Shown here: piece by piece, positions 54,768 to 62,072 of the stretch
Position numbering within the stretch: the first letter of the stretch is position 1
How the letters are laid out: every line of letters starts with the position of its first letter
Origin: Pseudoalteromonas sp. 0303
Lineage (GTDB): Bacteria; Pseudomonadota; Gammaproteobacteria; Enterobacterales; Alteromonadaceae
Direction: 5' to 3'
Assembly (NCBI RefSeq): GCF_013349995.1
Contig: NZ_JABVXF010000023.1
Location: forward strand, 23,053-87,052
DNA: 64,000 nucleotides
Position numbers and translations under genes: made by a program
The notes under the pieces: generated by a model
What the model saw: only the letters and a program-made list of their open reading frames with translations
Databases searched by the model: none
What the model was told of the DNA's origin: nothing

Positions 54768-55682
54768 TTATCGTAAAATAACGTCTTTTTCGGTTAAAAG
54801 TTGTGCTTTTTCACCTACTATATCAGCAACATCAAGTTCGTTAATGTAACCTAAACCGATTTCTTGCTGCGCACTCGTTAGTGGCACATAAGGAAGACGG
54901 AACACAGGATTTACCGCGCCTGTCATCATCAGTGCCGTATTGATTGCAATTGGATTAGGCTCGCAGAATAACCAGCCCATAAGTGGCTGTAGTTTTGCAT
55001 TAAGTGCATCATTTTGCTCATCCATTAACTGACGGAATAAGCCTGGAATAATATTAGATGTAACCGAGATAACACCGTGGGCTTTATGAATGTGTCTTGC
55101 ATCATGCGCTTCATCGTCATTACCTGACCAACAAGCAATACCTTGCTGTTCATAATGAGCAATACGCTCATTGCCACCGCACTCTTTTACACCGATAAAG
55201 TTTTTGTGCTTAGCGAGTGGCTCAATGATATCGGGTGTTAAGTCTTGGCCTGTGCGACCTGCTACGTTGTAGATAAACGCAGGACCAATATCTAGTAAAC
55301 GGTTAAAGTGCTCTTTCACACCCGCCAGCGACGTGCGCCCATAATATGGGTTAATTTGTAGCGCTGCATCCATACCGGTGGCAAAACCATACTCGGTTGC
55401 TTTAATCGCTTCGCGTGTATTGTTGCTACCTGTATTACCGACAATTAATAAACGGTCAGAGAATTTGCTAACACTGTGAGCAATTAGCATTAAGTGTTCT
55501 TCCCAATTCATTAATTGCCCTTCACCTGTGGTACCACCGACAATAATGCCATCAACACCAGCTGCAATTTGCTGTTCAACAAGGTCGTCATAACATGCAA
55601 GATCAATTTCACCATTGGTTAAATAAGGTGTTTTTATAGCGGTGATCAAACTTGCTCGTTTAATTGTTTCTAGGTTGCGCAT
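54768..55682 (-). CDS. DapA/NanA-family aldolase (dihydrodipicolinate synthase-like)
   Basis: The 304-residue enzyme is a class I aldolase of the DapA family. GGTTGEGQLMNWEEH near residue 45, INPYYGRTSLAGVKEHF with the relay tyrosine and arginine, and the Schiff-base lysine in NFIGVKECGGN are all present, so 4-hydroxy-tetrahydrodipicolinate synthase is most likely. A related lyase is possible, since paralogues are common. The ATG at 55680-55682 begins MRNLETIKRAS; the open frame's earlier start would add 41 poorly matching residues and run into the operator-like repeat. It is divergent from the DUF6058 gene and separated from the APE operon by a terminator. Confidence 0.9.
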   Translation of the reverse strand: MRNLETIKRASLITAIKTPYLTNGEIDLACYDDLVEQQIAAGVDGIIVGGTTGEGQLMNWEEHLMLIAHSVSKFSDRLLIVGNTGSNNTREAIKATEYGFATGMDAALQINPYYGRTSLAGVKEHFNRLLDIGPAFIYNVAGRTGQDLTPDIIEPLAKHKNFIGVKECGGNERIAHYEQQGIACWSGNDDEAHDARHIHKAHGVISVTSNIIPGLFRQLMDEQNDALNAKLQPLMGWLFCEPNPIAINTALMMTGAVNPVFRLPYVPLTSAQQEIGLGYINELDVADIVGEKAQLLTEKDVILR

Positions 55683-55799
55683 AACTTTTTTAATGTTTGG
55701 AAAATTTGCGCTAGTTGTATCATAAACACAGGCATTTTCCGAGTAGTGTGCTGCAATAAATAAAAATACTTGAGAAAAAATCAAAGTTAAGCCAAAATC

Positions 55800-55825
55800 A
55801 AACACTGTATAAATTAACAGTGTTT
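55800..55825. promoter_or_regulatory. Perfect inverted repeat between divergent dapA-like and DUF6058 genes
   Basis: AAACACTGT (55800-55808) and ACAGTGTTT (55817-55825) are perfect 9-base inverted arms around an AT-rich 8-base spacer. The site lies 118 bases upstream of the DapA-like start and 18 bases upstream of the DUF6058 start. Symmetry, spacing and position fit a dimeric repressor or activator operator serving one or both genes; a hairpin in the short DUF6058 leader is the alternative. Confidence 0.6.
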
Positions 55826-55842
55826 ATTGTGAGTATTTGATA

Positions 55843-56496
55843 ATGCAACTTTCAAAATTTTTGGCAACCTACTTTTATACCACCGAAGAGCTGTGCCATA
55901 CCCTCTCAATTGATGAGGAAACGCTATCGGCATGGCAACAAAGTAGTTTATTTCCAAAGCCGAGTTATTGTTTGCAGAGTCAATTAGAATGCAGTTCGTA
56001 TTCGGGCATTTATCAATGCGAAGAATATCAAGACTATTACCCTCGTGGTGCCGCTAGTTGGGGGCAATTAATTATCAAACATGACATAAGCTCATCCTGC
56101 CAAGCGTTTAATTATTTTGCTCAGCAATATTCAAATCAACTCAGTAAGCTTGCTGAGCAAGGCTTTGCTATCGATGAAGAATTATTTGGCAGTGAAATTG
56201 ACGAGCACTTACAGCAAGTTTGGCAGCAGTTTTTATGCAGTAAATACGGTGTGCTAACACAAAATGGCTTAGTTGAAGAAGCCGTGCAGCTCGACGTAGC
56301 TAAATTATTAATTGATGATATTACGGAATTACGCACTAAAACAGGTTTAAGCGTGGAAGAGCGCCAAAGCTTACATAAAGCGCTCAAATTAATGAACCGC
56401 GCGTTAAGTCATGGTACGGGCAACGAAGGTAAAAACACCTTGCGCCATCGTTATATTGATGACGTAGTGGCAAAATACGACCTATCGGTAAAATAA
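55843..56496 (+). CDS. DUF6058-family protein
   Basis: The 217-residue protein matches, as far as I recall, the DUF6058 group labelled natural product biosynthesis protein in gammaproteobacteria. The N-terminal TTEELCHTLSIDEETLSAWQQSSLFP looks like a MerR/helix-turn-helix-type DNA-binding unit, followed by a central cysteine-containing stretch (LECSSYSGIYQCEEYQDYYPRG) and a helical C-terminus with LSVEERQSLHKALKLMNRALSHG. Its function is not established; a regulatory role is suggested by the N-terminal pattern and by an adjacent operator-like repeat. The ATG at 55843 is used; a TTG six bases earlier is in frame. The ribosome site is weak. Confidence 0.68.
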   Translation: MQLSKFLATYFYTTEELCHTLSIDEETLSAWQQSSLFPKPSYCLQSQLECSSYSGIYQCEEYQDYYPRGAASWGQLIIKHDISSSCQAFNYFAQQYSNQLSKLAEQGFAIDEELFGSEIDEHLQQVWQQFLCSKYGVLTQNGLVEEAVQLDVAKLLIDDITELRTKTGLSVEERQSLHKALKLMNRALSHGTGNEGKNTLRHRYIDDVVAKYDLSVK

Positions 56497-56731
56497 CTGC
56501 TCATTTTGCGCTTTAAATGAAGCGCAACTGAACGACCGTACAAAGTTACAACAGTGTTTATTTTGTTACAAATAGGTTAATACAATTTGCTACCTTTATT
56601 TTGTAGGTTTTCATCTGCTTGATCGATAGATTGGTCTGGTTGAGTTATTGCTCTTGTCATATTTGTTGTTTTGACACCTAGCAATAACTCCTTTCTTCCA
56701 AACTAATTAAATCAAAATACAGGATGAAAAG

Positions 56732-59700
56732 ATGAAACCTTTTCCAAGACTTGGTCGCTTAAAGGCGAGCTACTTAGCCATGCTCGGCTTATCGATTGCC
56801 CAACCAGCAACCGCAGAAGAATCATTTGTTACACAACAAAGTAAAGCGGATGCCCTTACATTCACTTTGATCACTGGGGACAAAGTATCGGCTGTTGTCA
56901 ATAAAGACGGCAAGCTAGGCGGCATTCGATTAGTGAATGCAGATGGTTCAGATACATTCACCAGTATCTTTAAACGTGGTAACAACACCTATGTTGTTCC
57001 AAACCATGCTCAAGCCTTAGTTGATTCAAATGCGATCGATTTAGAGTTATTTAACATTAATAAGTTATATGAATCGGGTTACGATGATGCATCAACCGAC
57101 GCGCTCCCCGTCATTGTTGAATACCGCGACGGCAGCCTTGCAGGACCGGCAGTCCCAGCAACGCTTGCTGGTATGTCATTAACCGGTGAAATTGAGCTAA
57201 TCGACAGCGCCGCATTTGCAATCAACAAAGACAAAGCAGCGCAAACTTGGCAAACCCTGGTTGCACAAGCTGACGTTGAAGGTATTTGGCTTGATGCTGT
57301 CGTTCATGCTCACAAGGTTATCCAGTCAGAAACACTGACTCCAACAGTCCCACTAACCGGCGCATATGGTGAGTCAGCGATTAACTATAATGGCGCAGGT
57401 ATTAAAGTTGCCGTACTTGATACAGGCTACGATACCGAGCACCCAGACTTACTAGGTCGTGTCATTGCATCCCGTGATTTTACGTATTCGAGCAACGGTG
57501 TAGATGACTTAAATGGTCATGGAACTCATACAGCCTCAACCGTTGCAGGCAATGGTCATGAGTCAGCAGGCAAATGGGCCGGTGTGGCACCAGCCGCCGA
57601 TTTAATTATCGGTAAAGTACTTGGTAATACAGGAGGAGGATCAACCTACGGTATTTTAAATGGCATGCAATGGGCGGTGCTTTCAGAACAAGCTGACATT
57701 GTAAATATGTCATTGGGTGGCACAGCAACAACCTGTAGTGGCCCATTGGTTGAGATGGTTGAAGCGCTGAGTGATAAGGCTTTATTTGTTATCTCTGCAG
57801 GCAATAGCTTTACCCGCGAAACGATTGGTTCACCGGGCTGCGCGCCAAGTGCATTAACCGTGGGTGCTATTGATCGTGATGGCAATACGGCGTCGTTCTC
57901 TTCACGCGGTCCATCGCCAGATGGCCACTCAGCAAAACCAGATATTGCCTCGCAAGGTGTCTCTGTGGTTGCCGCGGCTTCTGGTGGCTTAGGTGATACG
58001 GCCTACCGCGTGTATTCAGGTACATCAATGGCTGCTCCTCATGTTGCCGGTGGTGCTGCAATTGTAATGCAAGCTCGCCAAGACCTTACGCCAAAAGAAA
58101 TTAAAGACGTGCTTACATCATCTGTATTTAGTAGTGATTCTCACGTCCTTGAGCAAGGTGCCGGTGCCATGAATATCGACCGTGCCATTGACCAAGCTAT
58201 TGTGGCCCCTGCAAACCGTGAACTTGGCTACTTTGATAATGCCAATAGTGCATTTACAGAAACACAGATCACGCTAACAAACACGTCTGATGAAAGTATT
58301 AAATTAAAATTGAAATTAGATTTAATCGGTGAAGATGGCAAAACTCAATTACCAGCGACCTTGGCAGGATTAGATATTAAATCTGTGACAATCCCAGCCA
58401 AAGGTGTTGCTCAAGTCCCTATGTGGATTGACCCAAGTGCGGCACTTAATAACAGTGCTTATGGTGCAATTACAGGTCGTATCACAGGAACAACTGTTGG
58501 CAATACTGATCAGCAAGTGACAGTGCCAGTGTCATTTTGGATTGACCAACCTCACGTTAATTTAACGGTAAACCTGACAGATCGCTGGGGTAATCAAGCA
58601 GGCTCGCCATCAAAGCTTTACTTAATTAATGAAGAAGATGATTGGGGCAGTCTTGTTAGGCTCACTGGCGGTAAAGCCAATATCGATGTACCTGCTGGTT
58701 ACTATACGTTGATTGCTAACATTATGACTTACGATAATCAGCAAACCAGCTCTGGTTTAGTTGAATCAGCGGCACAAATGGCTGTATTAAATCGTAAGAT
58801 TGACAAAGCAACAGAAATTAACTTTGATGCACGTAGTGCACAAAAAGTCACGTTCAAAGCAGATCAACCTCTTGATCCTCAAGGTTATTCATTCGGTTTT
58901 ACTTATGCACTTGATGACCAAAAAGCAGCCAAACTTGCAGCTATCGAAATGGCACCTGATTACGTAAATGATATGTATGCATGGTCACAAGGTCATGACG
59001 ATCGTTTTCGCTCATTTATCACCACCCGCGCGGTAGCTCCAGAAACAACCGTCACGATGCAAAATGGGGTTGAACTTGATTACATCAAACAAGGTTTAGC
59101 ACTGTCTTTTCATGGTGAAGGCTCTGCAGAAGTAGTGCCAGTAGGTGATGCTGGTTACAGCACTGACTGGAGCCAATTTGAGTTAGACGGAAAAATTGCG
59201 CTTATTGCTAACCCTAATTACCTCACGTCTTACATGGTCGGTAATGCGATGAAAAATGGCGCCAGCGGTGTGATTTTTTATCGTCCTGGTCGTGGCGGCC
59301 GATATAAAGGGGCAATCACAGGCACACCAAAAGTCCCCGTGATTGGTATTAGTACCGAACAAGGTGAAGCCTTAATGGCAGAAATAGAGGCTGGCAACAA
59401 TATCGTTAGCTGGTCTGGTATTGCGGCTGAACGCTCACCTTATGCTTATTCAATCAACCATATTACTGATGGCCGAATTCAATATGGGCAAATCAATATT
59501 GCTGAACATAAAATGCATAAAATGAGTGCGTCTTATCACTCGCAAAATGATGAGCGCCCTGCATGGACTGATGTTATGGCAATGACCAACAGTACCGGAG
59601 AGTTCTACTCAACAGGTAGCTCACAGTTAATTATGTTGCCTCATCAGCGTGATGAATATTACACAGCAAGTACAAAAAATGCATGGACGAATGTCGTTAT

Positions 59701-60508
59701 GCCAAACTATCAAATTCAAAGTGGTGGCGCTTATTTTGATGGTCCACGCGCTATGACTGAAGGTGCTGAGCAAAGCACTACTTGGTTTAAAGGTCCACGT
59801 GCTGGTAGCTTAGGCAGCAGTGGCTCGGCGATTATTAGCCGCGATACCAATGTCCTTTACTTTAATCTTGCTTCGTTTGGCGATGCCGCAAACCATGATG
59901 GTATTTTTGGTTATATGGGTAGCTCAGCCTTTGGTTTAAAAGTAAATGGTGAGCCAGCATCTCCGTATCAAGGCACGTTAACGCTTGAACCGGGCTCTCA
60001 TCAAATTACCTTAGAAATGCGTTCTTATGCTCGCGGTGTCGGTGAGCGCTCTCCAATAAATGATAAGCTAGGTTCTCTTTACCAAGGTTTCTATACATTT
60101 ACGGCTGACGAGCAGCAACAAGGTGTTCAGCCAATTTTAATGCCTATGGTTGATTTACCGGTTGATATTAACAACAGCATGAAAGCGGGTGAAGCGGCTC
60201 ACGTTAAGTTAACGGGTTTACTGGACGGTGTAGGTGAAGTGGCGCTGGCAGATGTACAGTTCCAATATGCGTACGGCCAAGAATGCACAATTGCTAACGT
60301 GCCTGCTTATATCTATTGCCCTGTATCAACCAAGTTCTCAAGCGAAAACTGGTTAGATGCACAGGTTGAACACATTGACGGTGAATGGGTAGCTACGATC
60401 CCTAATACTGGCAACGTCGGTGACTTTGTCCATATTCGAACGATTGTTTCAGATTATGGTTCAAGCCAAGCTGAGCAAATTACCATGCGAGCTTACATGT
60501 TAGATTAA
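56732..60508 (+). CDS. Secreted subtilisin-like serine peptidase (S8) with PA domain
   Basis: The 1258-residue protein has a signal peptide (about 1-28, ending QPATA) and a prodomain to about residue 205. The S8 catalytic domain has Asp230 in VAVLDTGYDTEHPDL, His263 in GHGTHTASTVAG and Ser432 in GTSMAAPHVAGG, with the oxyanion asparagine in FVISAGNSFT. After about 500 come beta-rich domains (Fn3-like) and a PA domain at about 810-890 (GKIALIANPNYLTSYMVGNAMKNGASGVIF). No C-terminal anchor or T9SS signal is evident, so it is probably exported by Sec and then type II secretion. It should degrade extracellular protein. GATGAAAAG precedes the ATG, and a terminator follows the gene. Confidence 0.94.
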   Translation: MKPFPRLGRLKASYLAMLGLSIAQPATAEESFVTQQSKADALTFTLITGDKVSAVVNKDGKLGGIRLVNADGSDTFTSIFKRGNNTYVVPNHAQALVDSNAIDLELFNINKLYESGYDDASTDALPVIVEYRDGSLAGPAVPATLAGMSLTGEIELIDSAAFAINKDKAAQTWQTLVAQADVEGIWLDAVVHAHKVIQSETLTPTVPLTGAYGESAINYNGAGIKVAVLDTGYDTEHPDLLGRVIASRDFTYSSNGVDDLNGHGTHTASTVAGNGHESAGKWAGVAPAADLIIGKVLGNTGGGSTYGILNGMQWAVLSEQADIVNMSLGGTATTCSGPLVEMVEALSDKALFVISAGNSFTRETIGSPGCAPSALTVGAIDRDGNTASFSSRGPSPDGHSAKPDIASQGVSVVAAASGGLGDTAYRVYSGTSMAAPHVAGGAAIVMQARQDLTPKEIKDVLTSSVFSSDSHVLEQGAGAMNIDRAIDQAIVAPANRELGYFDNANSAFTETQITLTNTSDESIKLKLKLDLIGEDGKTQLPATLAGLDIKSVTIPAKGVAQVPMWIDPSAALNNSAYGAITGRITGTTVGNTDQQVTVPVSFWIDQPHVNLTVNLTDRWGNQAGSPSKLYLINEEDDWGSLVRLTGGKANIDVPAGYYTLIANIMTYDNQQTSSGLVESAAQMAVLNRKIDKATEINFDARSAQKVTFKADQPLDPQGYSFGFTYALDDQKAAKLAAIEMAPDYVNDMYAWSQGHDDRFRSFITTRAVAPETTVTMQNGVELDYIKQGLALSFHGEGSAEVVPVGDAGYSTDWSQFELDGKIALIANPNYLTSYMVGNAMKNGASGVIFYRPGRGGRYKGAITGTPKVPVIGISTEQGEALMAEIEAGNNIVSWSGIAAERSPYAYSINHITDGRIQYGQINIAEHKMHKMSASYHSQNDERPAWTDVMAMTNSTGEFYSTGSSQLIMLPHQRDEYYTASTKNAWTNVVMPNYQIQSGGAYFDGPRAMTEGAEQSTTWFKGPRAGSLGSSGSAIISRDTNVLYFNLASFGDAANHDGIFGYMGSSAFGLKVNGEPASPYQGTLTLEPGSHQITLEMRSYARGVGERSPINDKLGSLYQGFYTFTADEQQQGVQPILMPMVDLPVDINNSMKAGEAAHVKLTGLLDGVGEVALADVQFQYAYGQECTIANVPAYIYCPVSTKFSSENWLDAQVEHIDGEWVATIPNTGNVGDFVHIRTIVSDYGSSQAEQITMRAYMLD

Positions 60509-60527
60509 TTAGTTAGCGCTAATCAGC

Positions 60528-60553
60528 AAAGCCGCCTTCGGGTGGCTTTTTTC
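60528..60553 (+). terminator. Intrinsic terminator after the subtilisin gene
   Basis: AAAGCCGCC (60528-60536) and GGTGGCTTT (60541-60549) form a stem with one G-T pair around a stable TTCG loop, followed by T residues. A UUCG-type tetraloop and T run make it a convincing rho-independent terminator. Confidence 0.9.
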
Positions 60554-60577
60554 ATGTAAAAACAACATGATCAAGTA

Positions 60578-60847
60578 TTAAGAATCTAAATGCTCGTACT
60601 GACCACGATACACTTCGAAAGTCTTCACAACGGTGTGTTGCTCTTTACTTAGATTATCAAACCAGGTATCAAAACGCTCATCATCATCTTGTTCACTCAG
60701 AGCTAAATACTGTGCCAACAACTCAATAATATCGTTGTGAGTACACGACAAGGTGTCTACATGATTAGCTAAAACAGAATGGTCTTTATCGCGAAGCGTG
60801 TTCATTACATTTTGATCTAGTTCTTCACGGCTAGTTTTATCATTCAC
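60578..60847 (-). CDS. Small cytoplasmic protein, function unknown
   Basis: The 89-residue product is acidic and probably helical (DIIELLAQYLALSEQDDDERF), without signal or membrane segment; I do not recognise the family. The GTG at 60845-60847 is favoured because an AAGGA motif lies at ideal distance upstream. A second in-frame GTG nine codons earlier (60874) would place that motif inside the gene. It is convergent with the subtilisin gene, beyond its terminator, and divergent from the ribosomal protein pair, so it has its own promoter in the 207-base gap. Confidence 0.6.
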   Translation of the reverse strand: MNDKTSREELDQNVMNTLRDKDHSVLANHVDTLSCTHNDIIELLAQYLALSEQDDDERFDTWFDNLSKEQHTVVKTFEVYRGQYEHLDS

Positions 60848-60993
60848 TTCCTTATCCTTCTTTAAAATAAGCACGCATACCTAGTTATAACAGCCTTATC
60901 GACAATATCCAGCTTTTTAAATCTAACTGCTTATTGATTGTTCAGCTTGTACAAAATTAAGACAAAACAATATAAATAAGAATCATTTTTATC

Positions 60994-61022
60994 TTGATCT
61001 AAATAGTCAACCACCCTATAAT
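60994..61022 (+). promoter_or_regulatory. Sigma-70-type promoter of the rpmE2-rpmJ2 unit
   Basis: TTGATC (60994-60999) and TATAAT (61017-61022) are spaced by 17 bases and lie 33 bases before the rpmE2 start. An AT-rich imperfect palindrome around ATAAGAATCATTTTTAT (about 60976-60992) abuts the -35 element and could bind a Fur/Zur-type regulator, as expected for these zinc-responsive paralogues, but it does not match the E. coli Zur consensus well. Confidence 0.7.
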
Positions 61023-61054
61023 CGCTACATTATCACATAACAAAGAGCTCCATT

Positions 61055-61150
61055 ATGAAGCCAAATATCCACCCTGATTACCAGCAAGTCGCGTTTCATG
61101 ATACAGCGGCAGACAGCTACTTTATTATTGGTTCGACAATTAAAACTTAG
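61055..61150 (+). pseudogene. rpmE2: Truncated 50S ribosomal protein L31 type B (31 codons)
   Basis: The frame starts [20 protein letters not shown] and continues [11 protein letters not shown], exactly the N-terminus of zinc-independent L31 (YkgM type), then stops at TAG (61148-61150). Intact L31B proteins have about 80-90 residues, including a conserved SSASHPFYTG segment that is absent here. From about 61142 another frame reads [13 protein letters not shown] and ends in a TGA that overlaps the rpmJ2 ATG. This could be the original C-terminal tail after an internal deletion that also shifted the frame. The promoter and first codons look normal, so a short peptide may be made, but it cannot be a complete L31. 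Confidence 0.85.
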
Positions 61151-61180
61151 CGAGCAAGTAGTTGCTATTAAGGAAAGAAC

Positions 61181-61318
61181 ATGAAAGTGTTAAGTTCATT
61201 AAAAAGCGCGAAGAACCGCCCGGGCTGCCAAATCGTAAAGCGTAAAGGTCGTGTCTATGTTATTAATAAAGACAATCCGCGCTTGAAGGCAGTTCAGGGT
61301 AAAAAGAAAAAGCGTTAA
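61181..61318 (+). CDS. rpmJ2: 50S ribosomal protein L36, C-minus paralogue
   Basis: The 45-residue product begins [19 protein letters not shown] and ends in a lysine-rich tail. It has one cysteine (Cys16) and lacks the CXXC/C/H zinc ribbon of standard L36, which identifies the YkgO/RpmJ2 type that replaces the zinc form when zinc is scarce. An AAGGAAAG site lies six bases before the ATG. It follows the truncated rpmE2 by 30 bases and is closed by a terminator, so the Zur-type pair is preserved as a unit, but only this member is intact. Confidence 0.93.
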   Translation: MKVLSSLKSAKNRPGCQIVKRKGRVYVINKDNPRLKAVQGKKKKR

Positions 61319-61342
61319 AAAAGGTGCCGAGGCACCTTTTTT
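61317..61342 (+). terminator. Intrinsic terminator after rpmJ2
   Basis: AAGGTGC (61321-61327) pairs with GCACCTT (61332-61338) around CGAG, flanked by an A run overlapping the rpmJ2 stop codon and a T6 tract ending at 61342. It is a compact rho-independent terminator. Confidence 0.9.
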
Positions 61343-61375
61343 AAATTAAAGTAAATCTAACTCGTTAGTTTATTT

Positions 61376-61762
61376 TTATTTGCCAAATAACAACTCCCAA
61401 AAACCTGGCGGCTCATGTAGCTCATGGTATTTCTTACGTAGCTCATCAATAGATTTAAGCGGCGCTTTTGCAGCTTCAAGGCCACGGGTCGTTGCAAGTT
61501 GCTTAGCTTGCTTTGCTTGATTTATGACTTTATCAAGCCCTTCTAAAGACGCTGTTTTATGCTGTTTAAAATCAGCTGTTTTGGCAGTCTCTAACAACTC
61601 AATAAATTCATCGATAGCGGTATTAAAGGTGGCTAAATCAGTTGCTCGCACTGAGTTTTTATAAGCAAGCCCCATGTTTTTCATATTGGCCTCAAGGTCA
61701 ATATTGTTGGCCGCACTCAGACTGGAAAAAACGATTAAAAAACTAATAAAAATGGCTTTCAT
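61376..61762 (-). CDS. Cytochrome b562-like periplasmic protein
   Basis: The 128-residue protein has a signal peptide (residues 1-18) and a four-helix-bundle pattern resembling CybC. The mature start DLEANMKNMGLAYK puts Met in the place of the axial Met7 of E. coli cytochrome b562, and DELRKKYHEL supplies a histidine equivalent to His102. It could therefore bind heme b non-covalently, but many family members have not been shown to. The last 10 residues (PGFWELLFGK) extend beyond the usual end. It is a single gene, convergent with rpmJ2 across a terminator. Confidence 0.82.
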   Translation of the reverse strand: MKAIFISFLIVFSSLSAANNIDLEANMKNMGLAYKNSVRATDLATFNTAIDEFIELLETAKTADFKQHKTASLEGLDKVINQAKQAKQLATTRGLEAAKAPLKSIDELRKKYHELHEPPGFWELLFGK

Positions 61763-62072
61763 ACACTCTCAACCAAATACAAATTATGCACCCATTATAA
61801 AGCGAAACGCTACGTAAACCTAATGCCATTAAAATACCAAATACAGAAACAAAGTAAATATTCTGTAATCACCTTTTCACAACAAACAAAAAACACCTGA
61901 ATCCCACAAAAAATCTAACATACTGTTTAAATTGAAATTAGATGTGTACAAATTGATACGTAGTTTTTGTTTGCAAATAATAGGGACAATGACAAAGTGC
62001 ACCTCGTTAACATTTTAAGAACAACTGTTAACAACCCTTTAAGGGATAAAATAAAAACTAACAGGTGAAACA
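61763..62072. promoter_or_regulatory. Upstream region of the TonB receptor with paired GTTAAC sites
   Basis: This 310-base gap between divergent genes holds no reading frame of note. GTTAAC occurs at 62006-62011 and again at 62027-62032, exactly 21 bases apart, i.e. on the same face of the helix. The second copy is embedded in the palindrome TGTTAACA. The pair lies 40-67 bases before the receptor start and could be an operator. The rest is AT-rich with no confident promoter. Confidence 0.45.

Noticed and set aside
60975..60993. Fur/Zur box upstream of rpmE2
   Set aside because: Only an imperfect AT-rich palindrome; too weak to list as a site by itself, so it is mentioned within the promoter entry only.
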